From Chlorobium sp. (GTDB taxonomy: Bacteria > Bacteroidota > Chlorobiia > Chlorobiales > Chlorobiaceae), in NCBI GenBank assembly GCA_028277225.1, contig JANQHB010000033.1:1-64000 (forward strand): 64,000 nt of DNA, given 5' to 3'. Positions 52,443 to 62,017 of this stretch are shown piece after piece (the first letter of the stretch is position 1; every line of letters starts with the position of its first letter). The notes beneath the pieces are model-generated. The model was given only the letters and a program-made list of their open reading frames with translations, was not told the origin of the DNA and did no database searches. The translations under genes and the position numbers were made by a program.

Positions 52443-53522
52443 GTGGAACAAAAGAACAACATCAAGTCATATTCCCTTTCCGAGCTGCAGCAGATCATGA
52501 AGGAGATGGGCGAACCGAAATACCGCGCCGGTCAGATTCGCCGCTGGCTCTACAATGATCGCGCGTCTTCATTCGAGACCATGTCAAATCTCGGATCGAA
52601 GCTCAGGACGGTTTTATCGTCAAGATATTCCATACCTTCCTGCAAGACGGCTGAACAACAGCATGAATTTCCCGCTGATACCATCGATGGAACAACAAAA
52701 TACCTTGTGTCACTGCACGACGATATGGAAGTGGAGACAGTTCTCATCCCGTCAGTCGACAGGAATACAGTCTGTGTTTCATCCCAGGTGGGCTGTCCTC
52801 TCCGCTGCACCTTCTGTGCAACAGGATACATGGGGTTTTCACGAAACCTCAACGCTGCCGAGATTGTCGAGCAGGTATATCTTGCCGGTGGCAAAAATCC
52901 GGCACGTGACATCTCCAACGTGGTTTTCATGGGAATGGGTGAACCGCTTCTGAACATCCCGAATGTTCTTGAAGCCGTCGATATTCTGTCAGACAAGCGT
53001 TTCGATTTTTCGATCCCGCAAAGAAAAATCACCATCTCGACTGTAGGCCTTGTTGACGGGATTGACCATATAGCCCGTTCGGGCCTGAAAACCAGGCTTG
53101 CAATTTCTCTTCATGCCGCAACTCAGAAAAAACGGGAACAGCTCATACCTGTATCAAAAGAACATACACTCGAACGGCTGCACAAATCGCTGACCGGCTA
53201 TACAGACAATACCGGCGAACCGGTAACCCTCGTCTACATGCTGCTTGAAGGAATCAACGACACCTCCGGGGATGCAAGAAGACTTGCGAAATACAGCCGC
53301 AGTTTTTTATGTAAAATTAACTTGATAGATTATAATTCTATCGTTAATATGGATTTCAAGCATGTAAACTCAGAAAAGCAGGATAAATTCATCGAAATTC
53401 TTGTCGATGCAGGCCTGCAAGTAACGGTACGCAGAAGCCATGGGGCCTCGATAAATGCAGCATGCGGTCAACTGGCTTTATCTGAAAAGAAAGCTGTGCC
53501 TTCTGCTCGTTATCATTCATAA
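52443..53522 (+). CDS. rlmN: Dual-specificity RNA methyltransferase RlmN
   Basis: The 359-residue radical SAM enzyme methylates C2 of A2503 in 23S rRNA and A37 in some tRNAs. The cluster ligands are Cys118, Cys122 and Cys125 (VGCPLRCTFCATG). The methyl-carrying cysteine is in the C-terminal INAACGQL segment, and the GMGEPLLN motif binds SAM. A GTG at 52443 starts the frame. A hypothetical gene and adk follow closely on the same strand. Confidence 0.95.
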   Translation: MEQKNNIKSYSLSELQQIMKEMGEPKYRAGQIRRWLYNDRASSFETMSNLGSKLRTVLSSRYSIPSCKTAEQQHEFPADTIDGTTKYLVSLHDDMEVETVLIPSVDRNTVCVSSQVGCPLRCTFCATGYMGFSRNLNAAEIVEQVYLAGGKNPARDISNVVFMGMGEPLLNIPNVLEAVDILSDKRFDFSIPQRKITISTVGLVDGIDHIARSGLKTRLAISLHAATQKKREQLIPVSKEHTLERLHKSLTGYTDNTGEPVTLVYMLLEGINDTSGDARRLAKYSRSFLCKINLIDYNSIVNMDFKHVNSEKQDKFIEILVDAGLQVTVRRSHGASINAACGQLALSEKKAVPSARYHS

Positions 53523-53536
53523 AGCAGAGAACAATC

Positions 53537-54271
53537 ATGGATTTACTGGATTTCATTCCCTTCCGAAACGAATTCAACAAAGCATACCACGGTCTGACAG
53601 GCAATGCCAATCAGACTTCTGAAAGCCCCCTGTTCGATGAACTTAAGGTAAGACGCTTTTCAAAATCGGCCGCAGTTCTTTCACGATATATCATCGACAA
53701 AATCGAACACTGGGTCGCCTGGAATCTGAAAAGCAAAAAAACCTCGGTCGGCGGCATGACAATGATTCGTGCAGAGGTTTCGTCCTTCGCATTACTTGGC
53801 ACAAAAATAGTTGTCACGTTCGGTCTGTCTGAGGAAAGTGACCGGAACGGCGATCCGATAACCACTATAAATGCCAAAGCTGAAACCGAAATTCAGTCAC
53901 GCGGTGATCTTGGAGAAAGCCGTAGAGTCATCAGGATGGTGCTTTCCGCACTCGATTTCGAATTCAGGAAATCCCATGTAAAGGAAGACGAATACCTTTT
54001 CCTGTCGCTCAATCCCAAAGGCCAGACACAGGCAATGCAGGAACTGTTCGATAAATCCGATTTCCAGACAAAACCTGCAGAAGAAAAAAGAAAACCCGCC
54101 AAACAGGCTATCCCATTCAAATCTTCCTCCAAATCAAACGGTTCAGCATCAAAGGCTTCCACCGCTGCACCAAAACAGGCCGAACCGACTGCGGGCTCGA
54201 ACGGCGAAAGTCCTCCCATCCCTGAAAAACCGCCAAAAAAGAGCATCAAAGTCATCAAGCTGAAAAAATAA
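53537..54271 (+). CDS. Hypothetical protein with disordered tail
   Basis: I do not recognise this 244-residue protein. Residues 1-165 appear globular (FDELKVRRFSKSAAVLSRYIIDKIEHWVAWNLKSKKT, IVVTFGLSEE); from about 175 to the end it is a lysine-, proline- and serine-rich tail (KPAEEKRKPAKQAIPFKSSSK ... PPKKSIKVIKLKK), so it may bind nucleic acid or membrane. It lies 14 bp after rlmN and 24 bp before adk, which makes a shared operon likely. Confidence 0.65.
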   Translation: MDLLDFIPFRNEFNKAYHGLTGNANQTSESPLFDELKVRRFSKSAAVLSRYIIDKIEHWVAWNLKSKKTSVGGMTMIRAEVSSFALLGTKIVVTFGLSEESDRNGDPITTINAKAETEIQSRGDLGESRRVIRMVLSALDFEFRKSHVKEDEYLFLSLNPKGQTQAMQELFDKSDFQTKPAEEKRKPAKQAIPFKSSSKSNGSASKASTAAPKQAEPTAGSNGESPPIPEKPPKKSIKVIKLKK

Positions 54272-54295
54272 CAATAACACCCTGATACTGATATA

Positions 54296-54952
54296 ATGAG
54301 AGTTATTCTCCTGGGAGCTCCGGGTGCCGGTAAAGGTACCCAGGCACAATTCATTTCCACGACCTACAACATACCACAGATTTCAACAGGCGACATGCTC
54401 CGTTCAGCTATCAAGGCTGAATCCCCTCTCGGGATCAGGGCAAAAAAAGTAATGGACGAAGGGAAGCTGGTTTCAGATGAGATCATCCTCTCCCTTGTAC
54501 AGGAGAGACTCAACAATGACGATTGTTCGAACGGCTGCCTTTTTGACGGGTTTCCACGGACACTTGCTCAGGCCGAGGCATTGAAAGACGGTGGCATAGA
54601 AATCGATCATGTCATCAATATTGATGTTGACGATGAAGAAATCATCAAACGCATGAGCGGCCGGCGAGTTCATCCTGCATCAGGCAGAACATATCATATC
54701 CTGTTCAATCCGCCGGCACAGGAAGGTATTGACGATGTTACCGGCGAACCGCTTGTTCAGCGGGAAGACGATAATCGGGAGACGGTCAGAAAACGTCTTG
54801 AAATCTATCATAGCGAAACATCGCCGCTCATTGAATATTACCGTAACTTGGCGGCAAAGAAAAACGGTTCGGCACTCAGGTTCAAGAATATCAAAGGAAC
54901 CGGACGCGTTGAGGAAATCAGGGAAAACATCCTGAACGCCCTCAACTCCTGA
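54296..54952 (+). CDS. adk: Adenylate kinase
   Basis: The 218-residue enzyme interconverts ATP + AMP and 2 ADP. The P-loop GAPGAGKGTQ (residues 7-16), ISTGDMLR (AMP site), FDGFPRTLAQAEAL and the long LID (RRVHPASGRTYHILFNPP ... PLVQREDD) identify it; the LID lacks zinc cysteines. It is the last gene of a probable rlmN-hypothetical-adk unit. Confidence 0.97.
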   Translation: MRVILLGAPGAGKGTQAQFISTTYNIPQISTGDMLRSAIKAESPLGIRAKKVMDEGKLVSDEIILSLVQERLNNDDCSNGCLFDGFPRTLAQAEALKDGGIEIDHVINIDVDDEEIIKRMSGRRVHPASGRTYHILFNPPAQEGIDDVTGEPLVQREDDNRETVRKRLEIYHSETSPLIEYYRNLAAKKNGSALRFKNIKGTGRVEEIRENILNALNS

Positions 54953-55168
54953 CCTGCAATTGCCGGAATACTTCTTCAAGAGACAGTCTCATAAGCACTG
55001 TTCGACTTTGGCCATTCACCATTCTTTTCCGGAAGTGCGTCGTTTCAGAGAGACAACCGTCCAATGTCTCGTTCCCTGAAACTGTGTCCCGAAAGAAAGC
55101 TCGAGGATACTCTTGCAATCACAACATTGCGAGATGCATGAGCAATTTTCTCCTGTTTTCATTTCCGA

Positions 55169-57613
55169 ATGATCATGACAATGCATGCCCTGCTGCATAC
55201 CCCTTATTTCCAGCGACACGATCCTGTTACAGCCGCAATAGATGAGGAATTTTCCGGAGAAATCAAGGCTGGCTGTCAGGTGCTTTTTGTGCCTTCAATA
55301 AATCCACGTCGCAGCGTCATCGGTTATGTCGTCGATGTAACCCAGAATCCTGAAAGTCGGCCTGAAGGCATTGTTACAGATATCCTCAATGGCGGAACAC
55401 CTGTACTTACAAGGGTAACACTTGCACTTTCGTCATGGATGGCGGGATATTACATGACCCGTCCGATAGAAACCATCCAGGCAATCCTGCCTGCACCGCT
55501 CAAGCTGAAAGTAAGCGAAACGATACATCTCACTGAGTTTCAACTCTTGAACGCTGATCAAAAGAAAGTTGTCTCCACCCGTCTCAGAAAAACCATTATG
55601 ATGCAGCTGCAGTCCGGAAAGAAAATAACGGTCAAACAGCTTGAAAAACGACTTGGCAAAAAGAACCTGTACCGGACTCTGATCGCGATGGAAAAAGGCG
55701 GGCTCATCTCCCTGAAAAAATCATTCAACGCCTTGAAACCTAAAACAAGGACTGCATACAGGCTCAGTACATCACTCCCCGATCCTCTTCGGTCATCTCT
55801 GTCCCGGGCTCCGAAACAGGCCGCTGCCATTAGAAACCTTTCCGAACTGAACGCTTCGTGGGCATTTCCTGAACAAATCGGCGCGACCTCATCCATCGTG
55901 AAGGAATTGGTCAAAAAAGGGTATTTCGAACCGGTAACCGTTGAAACAGAAACAGGTTTTTCAGACGACATCGGAGAGGCGGCAAAGAGCATCGAACACC
56001 TTTCCGCCGACCAGCAGCTTGCGCTCGACACGTTGCTTGCGGGATTCCGAAAAGGTGTTTTCGGCACGTACCTTTTGCACGGTGTTACCGGTTCAGGTAA
56101 AACGATACTTTATATAGAGCTTTTGAAAGAGGTTCTCGCCGCCGGCAAAAATGCCATCGTCCTTGTTCCTGAAATATCACTTACTCCACAGACCGCCTCA
56201 CGTTTCCGTCAGCATTTCGGCAATGACATTCAGATACTGCATAGCGCCATGAGCAACCAGGAAAAATATGATGCCTGGCAGAAACTCCGACACTCAAAAG
56301 CGAGGATCGCGCTCGGTGCCCGTTCAACAGTCTTCGCACCACTGGAAAACATCGGCGCCATCATTGTCGATGAAGAACATGATACAGCCTACAAACAGGA
56401 CCGGACGCCCAGATACCATGGCAGGGACACTGCTGTAATGCGTGCCAAACTCGAAGGAGCAATGTGCGTTCTGGGATCCGCAACACCGTCCTTCGAGTCC
56501 TACAGGAATGCCTTAACCGGCAAGTATCACCTGCTGAAACTTCCCGAACGGGTTGACGGAGCAAAGATGCCGGAGATCAAACTCATTCCAATGCGGAACA
56601 ATTCCAAAGTTTCGTTTTCGATCTCCGAAATACTCTTCCAGCAAATCCGTCAGCGCATGGAAAGAGACGAACAAGTTATCCTCCTGCAAAACAGGAGAGG
56701 TTTTGCAGGAAGCATACTCTGTCTTGATTGCGGCCGGATACCCGCCTGCAGCTACTGCAACATACCCATGGTATATCATGCGGCAAACAAGCAGCTTCGT
56801 TGCCACTACTGCGGAAAGACAACTATCTTCAACGATCAATGTGATAATTGTTCATCGAATAATATCCTCTACAAAAGCAGCGGCACCGAACGTATTGAAG
56901 ATGAACTCCGCAAGCTGTTTCCGGAAGAAAAAATTCTGCGCATGGATGTAGACACCACCGGCATAAAGGGCGCTCATGCCATGATCCTGAATGAGTTCCG
57001 CCTCAGGAAATCCAGAATTCTTCTTGGAACACAGATGGTCGCCAAAGGACTTGATTTCCCTGATGTCAGTCTTGTCGGTGTTCTGATGGCCGATATCGGA
57101 CTCAACATACCGGACTTCAGAGCTGGAGAGAGACTTTTCTCCCTTCTTCTGCAGGTTGCCGGGCGGGCGGGCCGGTCAAAGCTCCCCGGAGAGGTCTTTC
57201 TTCAGGCATACAATACTGACAACGACGTTTTCAGATATCTCCTTCAAGGCAGCTATGAGAACTATTTCAATCATGATCTGCAGACAAGAAAGGCACTTTT
57301 GTATCCCCCGTTCACCAAACTTGTCTCATGCGAGTTCAGTTCACCGGACGAACATACCGCCGAAAAGGCAGCAGCAACGTTTGCCGACGCCCTGAAACCA
57401 TATGCAGCAGGAGATTCGTGCATTGTTCTCGGTCCGGCCCCTGCAGTCATTTCCCGTATACGGGGACGACACAGGTTCCAGATACTGCTGAAACTTCCCG
57501 GAAAAAAAATCTCCTCTGCCCTGCTTGCAGATCTGAAAGACAGAATTCTGAAAAAATTCAGCCGTAACGTCCTGTCCGTCACCATAGATGTCGATCCTCA
57601 AACAATGATCTGA
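55169..57613 (+). CDS. priA: Primosomal replication protein N' (helicase PriA)
   Basis: The 814-residue protein restarts stalled replication forks. It has the 3'-end-binding domain (AIDEEFSGEIKAGCQVLF ... RSVIGYVVDV), helicase motifs GVTGSGKT and VDEEHD, the zinc-binding Cys clusters CLDCGRIPACSYC and CHYC...CDNC, and the GTQMVAKGLDFPDVSLVGVLMAD motif. I placed the start at the ATG at 55169; ATGs at 55175 and 55181 are possible too. The 216-base gap after adk holds no gene. Confidence 0.96.
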   Translation: MIMTMHALLHTPYFQRHDPVTAAIDEEFSGEIKAGCQVLFVPSINPRRSVIGYVVDVTQNPESRPEGIVTDILNGGTPVLTRVTLALSSWMAGYYMTRPIETIQAILPAPLKLKVSETIHLTEFQLLNADQKKVVSTRLRKTIMMQLQSGKKITVKQLEKRLGKKNLYRTLIAMEKGGLISLKKSFNALKPKTRTAYRLSTSLPDPLRSSLSRAPKQAAAIRNLSELNASWAFPEQIGATSSIVKELVKKGYFEPVTVETETGFSDDIGEAAKSIEHLSADQQLALDTLLAGFRKGVFGTYLLHGVTGSGKTILYIELLKEVLAAGKNAIVLVPEISLTPQTASRFRQHFGNDIQILHSAMSNQEKYDAWQKLRHSKARIALGARSTVFAPLENIGAIIVDEEHDTAYKQDRTPRYHGRDTAVMRAKLEGAMCVLGSATPSFESYRNALTGKYHLLKLPERVDGAKMPEIKLIPMRNNSKVSFSISEILFQQIRQRMERDEQVILLQNRRGFAGSILCLDCGRIPACSYCNIPMVYHAANKQLRCHYCGKTTIFNDQCDNCSSNNILYKSSGTERIEDELRKLFPEEKILRMDVDTTGIKGAHAMILNEFRLRKSRILLGTQMVAKGLDFPDVSLVGVLMADIGLNIPDFRAGERLFSLLLQVAGRAGRSKLPGEVFLQAYNTDNDVFRYLLQGSYENYFNHDLQTRKALLYPPFTKLVSCEFSSPDEHTAEKAAATFADALKPYAAGDSCIVLGPAPAVISRIRGRHRFQILLKLPGKKISSALLADLKDRILKKFSRNVLSVTIDVDPQTMI

Positions 57614-57725
57614 ATACGATTTTATGCTGAACAAAATCACAATATGTATATTTTGTTCGCATTGAGAAGCAAATGACAAAACTTCAAGCCCGTAAGCCTC
57701 TTTTCAGAATAACAAGCAATACACT

Positions 57726-58226
57726 ATGTCAGCATTGAACTGGTCTTCGGATTCTTTCAGGCAACGTCCCTTTCAAATGATCGGCATCATTCTCTTCCTT
57801 ATCGGGCGCTACCTTTTTGCGGCATTCTTTCTCTACGGTTTCTGGCACAAATTTGTCGGAGGCTGGCTCTGGACCGATCATATGCTCAATGTCTTCACCG
57901 AAAGACTCGGTGAAATCACGCCCGGCTCGTTTCAGGCCCTTTATCTTGAGTACTTCGCCATTCCGATGGCAATGCCGATCGCCTGGACTGTCACTGTCGG
58001 TGAACTTATCATCGGCATTGGCCTTGTTCTTGGGCTTGCTGTCCGCATAAACGCGGCCTTCGCCCTTTTCATGGTTTTGAACTTCGCCGCTGGTGCGTTC
58101 TATAACCTCACGCTCCCACCATTTATGATCTTTTCAGTACTTATGATGCTTCTGCCCTCAGGACACTGGCTCGGTCTCGATGGCCGTTTACACAAAACGC
58201 ACCCTGGATCATTGCTGTTCAGGTAA
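57726..58226 (+). CDS. DoxX-family membrane protein
   Basis: The 166-residue inner-membrane protein has four predicted helices and the DoxX pattern: RYLFAAFFLYGFWHKFVGG, then VGELIIGIGLVLGLAVRINAAFALFMVLNFA. DoxX proteins are associated with quinones, thiosulfate or redox stress, but a specific function is not known. It is a single gene. Confidence 0.85.
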   Translation: MSALNWSSDSFRQRPFQMIGIILFLIGRYLFAAFFLYGFWHKFVGGWLWTDHMLNVFTERLGEITPGSFQALYLEYFAIPMAMPIAWTVTVGELIIGIGLVLGLAVRINAAFALFMVLNFAAGAFYNLTLPPFMIFSVLMMLLPSGHWLGLDGRLHKTHPGSLLFR

Positions 58227-58327
58227 GGGCATTGGTAATCGTGAATCGGATGAAAATAGCTGCTTCGGCCGAAAAGCAATACCGGAGCTGATAATGGATG
58301 TTGTGTCAGATTGAGTAGAAACAGATA

Positions 58328-58359
58328 GGTCCTACAGGATGCGGAAGACCTGCAGGACC
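58328..58359. repeat. Hairpin downstream of the DoxX gene
   Basis: GGTCCTACAGG (58328-58338) pairs with CCTGCAGGACC (58349-58359) with one mismatch-like A-C position and a 10-nt loop. A TCCCGAC-like palindrome lies nearby at 58402-58416. The 237-base gap has no gene. Confidence 0.5.
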
Positions 58360-58463
58360 TGTAACAGATGGAGATGTTTTATTCCTGAAGCGATCATGAG
58401 CCCCGACTGTATCGGGATTCAGGACAATATACCTCCGGAATGTCAACCGGTTATTTTTGTGCT

Positions 58464-59075
58464 TTAGAAATTCACTTTCAGCCCGAACATGACATTATGA
58501 CTTGAGATATCGAGTTCAACTTCGTCACCGGCCTCTTCGAAGTTTGCATTGTCGGTAGAGAAATAACGGTACATTGCATTGATCGTAACGGTTTCGGATA
58601 CTCTGAAACCCATACCTGCTCCGACCTGATAGGCAAGAACAATATCGTCTTCACTGAAATCTACCGATTTATCTTCGTATTCCACATTTGCCGCACCAAT
58701 ACCGGCACTGAGAATGGGAACCACCGAACTGTCACCGATCTCGCAATAGTAGTAGCCGTTTGCAAGGAGGGAAAGAATTGACAGATCGCCATTACCGACG
58801 ACTCCTCCGGGATTGAAAGTATCAAAATCATTTTTCTGATAACCGATTTCTCCCTCGATCCTGACACAGCCGAAATCAAGACCATGGGCATAACTGTATG
58901 CCTCACCGTCATCGTAGCTGAGATCACCGCTTTTGGAGCCTTTCAGGCTGGAATCATTCAAATAAGCCAGACCGACCGTCAATCCGGCATAAGGGGAACC
59001 TGCCAGGGCAGGTGAAGAAAAGGAAAGAACAACAATCGTACAACACAGGAAAAACGCGAGTCGTCTTCTGATCAT
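58464..59075 (-). CDS. Outer-membrane beta-barrel protein
   Basis: The 203-residue protein has a signal peptide (about residues 1-23, ending in ALAG), alternating beta-strand sequence (YAGLTVGLAYLND, GVVGNGDLSILSLLANGYYYCEIG, VGAGMGFRVSETVTINAMYRYFS) and the C-terminal phenylalanine of outer-membrane proteins (GLKVNF). It is an Omp_b-brl-like eight-stranded barrel. A strong AGGAGG site precedes the ATG at 59075. Its role is unknown. Confidence 0.85.
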   Translation of the reverse strand: MIRRRLAFFLCCTIVVLSFSSPALAGSPYAGLTVGLAYLNDSSLKGSKSGDLSYDDGEAYSYAHGLDFGCVRIEGEIGYQKNDFDTFNPGGVVGNGDLSILSLLANGYYYCEIGDSSVVPILSAGIGAANVEYEDKSVDFSEDDIVLAYQVGAGMGFRVSETVTINAMYRYFSTDNANFEEAGDEVELDISSHNVMFGLKVNF

Positions 59076-59237
59076 TTGACCTCCTGAGTAAAATAGATAT
59101 ACCATGTTGCCTTCCCTTGGAAGACAAAAAGAGGCATATGCGTTACTCTCCGTTCATAGTGCAACCATATACAACCTGCCGCAATTTAAAAAATGTACAT
59201 TTTTTTTTGTAAAGAACCATACGATCAGCAAAATATT

Positions 59238-59687
59238 TCATCTCTTCTCCAGCATCCCCAAGATGCCACGCACACCCAGATGATAACTGTGTGAGCCGAA
59301 TCCGCTGATCACTCCGGCACATACCTCCGAAATGACTGAGACCCTGCGAAACTCTTCACGGGCATAGATATTCGAAAGATGAACCTCGATGACCGGAATA
59401 GTGATCGCACTGATTGCATCCCTCAGCGCTATCGAATAATGGGTAAGTGCACCGGCATTGAGAATAACACCGCTGTAACCGCCCTCGTCTTCACAATGGA
59501 AAAGCTTTTCGAGAAGCTCTCCTTCCTCCTCTGACTGGAAAAACTCAAAGGTGAGACCTGGAAACGCCTCTGCAATCTCCTTGTTGATATCATCAAGTGT
59601 TCGGCTTCCGTAAATTTCGGGCTCACGCTTGCCAAGCCTGGAGAGATTGGGCCCGTTCATGACCAGAATCGATACTATATCCATCAT
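59238..59687 (-). CDS. aroQ: Type II 3-dehydroquinate dehydratase
   Basis: The 149-residue enzyme dehydrates 3-dehydroquinate in the shikimate pathway. It has the family motifs MNGPNLSRLGKREPEIYG (start of the active-site loop), ILNAGALTHYSIALRDAI and IEVHLSNIYAREEFRRVSVIS with the catalytic His and Arg. The start overlaps the stop of the Bax-inhibitor-like gene by 4 bp, so they are coupled. Confidence 0.95.
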   Translation of the reverse strand: MMDIVSILVMNGPNLSRLGKREPEIYGSRTLDDINKEIAEAFPGLTFEFFQSEEEGELLEKLFHCEDEGGYSGVILNAGALTHYSIALRDAISAITIPVIEVHLSNIYAREEFRRVSVISEVCAGVISGFGSHSYHLGVRGILGMLEKR

Positions 59688-60409
59688 TCGTCGCGAGCAA
59701 CTCCGAGAAAACGAAGCAGCATAAGAAAGAGGTTGATAAAATTGAGATAGAGTGACAAGGCTCCCATTACAGAGACTTTGGCTTCGGATTCGCCGTCTGT
59801 AACCATGGCCGCCATCTGTTTGATCCGCTGGGCGTCATAGGCCGTCAGCCCTGTAAAGAGCAGGACACCGATGACGCTTATGGCCAGCTCGAGCATTGAG
59901 TTCTGCATAAACATATTGACAAGCGAAGCAATGATCACACCGATCAGGGCCATAAATGCAATGTTGCCGAGTTTTGTCAGGTCCCGTTTCGTTGTATGAC
60001 CGTAAAGACTCATGGCCGCGAACGTTCCGGAGGTGACAAAAAAAGTGCTTGCTATGGAGCTTGCCGTGTATACCAGAAATATCGTTGAAAATGTCAGCCC
60101 CGTCAGCGCCGAATAGAGAATGAAAAGTCCTGTTGCGGTGGAACCTGACATACGGTTGATGCCGGCGCTCAGTCCAATCACAATACCGAGCTGCGCCAGA
60201 ACAAGGCCAATGACAATCATGCCGTTAGAGAAAATAAGAGATCTGATCGCCTCACTTTCAGACACATACCAGCCGACTGTTGCAGTCAATGCAAGCCCGA
60301 GCGTCATCCATGTGTATACCTGATTGACGACTCGCGCCTGTACGTCAACAGGGACTTTCTGTATCGCAGCTGCAGCCCCTGTCTGAATCATAGAGTTTCG
60401 TTCGATCAT
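59684..60409 (-). CDS. Bax inhibitor-1/YccA-family membrane protein
   Basis: The 241-residue protein has seven membrane helices and the motifs VYTWMTLGLALTATVGWYV, FFVTSGTFAAMSLYGHTTKRDLT and LTAYDAQRIKQM of the BI-1 family, which in bacteria includes calcium-leak YetJ and FtsH-modulating YccA. It is upstream of aroQ. The ATG at 60409 is preferred; an inner ATG at 60391 is possible. Function in this organism is unknown. Confidence 0.92.
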   Translation of the reverse strand: MIERNSMIQTGAAAAIQKVPVDVQARVVNQVYTWMTLGLALTATVGWYVSESEAIRSLIFSNGMIVIGLVLAQLGIVIGLSAGINRMSGSTATGLFILYSALTGLTFSTIFLVYTASSIASTFFVTSGTFAAMSLYGHTTKRDLTKLGNIAFMALIGVIIASLVNMFMQNSMLELAISVIGVLLFTGLTAYDAQRIKQMAAMVTDGESEAKVSVMGALSLYLNFINLFLMLLRFLGVARDE

Positions 60410-60416
60410 AATTCTG

Positions 60417-60490
60417 GTGATTCGTGAATAGTGAATAGTGAATAGTGAATCCCGTCATTTACCATTCACCAATCACTATTTACGATTCAC
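60417..60490. repeat. Heptamer-based inverted repeat between hslU and the Bax-inhibitor gene
   Basis: The left arm contains three perfect tandem GTGAATA units (60424-60444) plus GTGATTC-like flanks; the right arm (60461-60490) carries the complementary CACTATT/GATTCAC units. It fills the space between two co-directional genes, starting 7 bp ahead of the Bax-inhibitor start codon and ending 5 bp after the hslU stop. Confidence 0.85.
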
Positions 60491-60495
60491 TGTTA

Positions 60496-61905
60496 TTAAA
60501 GAATATACTGGCTCAGGTCCCTGTCCCTGACGATGGTGCTGAGTTTGCTGCCAACCATCTCCTTGTCTACCACGATATCCTCGTCACTGTGCTTCTCGGG
60601 TATATCGAACATCAACTCCTCAAGAAGGTTTGTCATGATGGTGTGCAGTCGTCGGGCACCGATATTTTCTACTGAATCATTGACTTGTGCAGCTATCTCA
60701 GCAATCTCCCGTATTGCCTTGTCTGTCATATCAAGCCGCACACCTTCAGTTTCAAGAAGGGCCTTGTACTGCTTGATCAGTGCATTTTTAGGCTGGGTGA
60801 GAATTTTATAGAAATCCTCTTCAGTCAGGCTTTTAAGCTCGACGCGTATAGGAAACCGGCCCTGCAGTTCCGGGATCAGATCTGAAGGTTTGGCGACATG
60901 AAATGCCCCGGAAGCAATAAAGAGAACATGATCGGTTCTGACCATACCGTGCTTTGTCGCCACATTCGAACCTTCAACGATCGGCAGCAGATCCCGCTGG
61001 ACGCCTTCGCGGCTCACATCCGGGCCTTTACCCCCTGCTCCGGTCGTCGGTGCCGCAATCTTGTCTATCTCATCAATAAATACAATGCCCGACTCTTCTA
61101 CCTTGCGCACTGCTTCCTTTACTACGGCATCCATGTCGATCAGCTTCTGTACTTCTTCCTGCTCGAGCAGTTTTCGAGCCTCGGCTATGGAAACCCTTCT
61201 TTTTTTCCGTTTTTTCGGCAGTCCGCTCATAAGATCCTGCATGATCCCTCCCAGTTCTTCCATCTGACCGAGAGGACCGAAGATCTGCATCATACCACCC
61301 TGGGAGTCGCCGCTCAACTCCATTTCTATCTGACGGTCCTCCATCCTGCCGGAACGAAGCCTTTCAAGCATTTTCTCACGGCTTTTCTTGTTGACCGCGT
61401 CAAGATCGGCTCCCGACACGTCCCCACTCTCCTCGTCTGCTTCATCACTCTCATAGCTATTGGCAGGCACAGTCGGAAGAAGAATATCGAGCAGCCGTTC
61501 TTCAACAAGTTCAGCCGCTTTTTCTTTCACTTCTTCGGATTTTTCGTTTCTGACCATGTTGACTGCCTGATCGGTCAGATCGCGTATCATCGACTCGACA
61601 TCGCGCCCGACATAACCGACTTCAGTGAATTTGGATGCCTCGACCTTGACAAAAGGAGCATTGGCCAGTTTTGCAAGACGACGGGCGATCTCTGTTTTAC
61701 CGACTCCGGTTGGCCCGATCATTATAATGTTGTTCGGCATGATTTCATCGCGCAGTTCATCGCTGACATTCTGACGGCGAAGCCGGTTTCGCAGTGCTAT
61801 GGCAACTGCCTTTTTAGCCTCCTGCTGACCGATAATGTATTTATCAAGACGTTCGACTATCTGGGAAGGGGTAAGAAAATCCTTGCTAATGGAAGTTGTA
61901 TTCAC
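60496..61905 (-). CDS. hslU: ATP-dependent protease ATPase subunit HslU
   Basis: The 469-residue AAA+ unfoldase feeds proteins to HslV. It has the opening LTPSQIVERLDKYIIGQQEAKKAVAIALRNRLRRQ, the Walker A IGPTGVGKTE (about residues 67-76), Walker B FIDEIDK and the C-terminal DLSQYIL tail that activates HslV. The I-domain (about 110-250) is partly acidic. It lies 112 bp downstream of hslV in the same direction. Confidence 0.98.
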   Translation of the reverse strand: MNTTSISKDFLTPSQIVERLDKYIIGQQEAKKAVAIALRNRLRRQNVSDELRDEIMPNNIIMIGPTGVGKTEIARRLAKLANAPFVKVEASKFTEVGYVGRDVESMIRDLTDQAVNMVRNEKSEEVKEKAAELVEERLLDILLPTVPANSYESDEADEESGDVSGADLDAVNKKSREKMLERLRSGRMEDRQIEMELSGDSQGGMMQIFGPLGQMEELGGIMQDLMSGLPKKRKKRRVSIAEARKLLEQEEVQKLIDMDAVVKEAVRKVEESGIVFIDEIDKIAAPTTGAGGKGPDVSREGVQRDLLPIVEGSNVATKHGMVRTDHVLFIASGAFHVAKPSDLIPELQGRFPIRVELKSLTEEDFYKILTQPKNALIKQYKALLETEGVRLDMTDKAIREIAEIAAQVNDSVENIGARRLHTIMTNLLEELMFDIPEKHSDEDIVVDKEMVGSKLSTIVRDRDLSQYIL

Positions 61906-62017
61906 GATTTACAGGTTCATATTTTTTATAAAAACGTTAAACAAACACACAGTATATACATATACCTGCAGCTTTCTTTTTATCTGTCTCTGGAAACACA
62001 AAAACAGCGTGATGGCC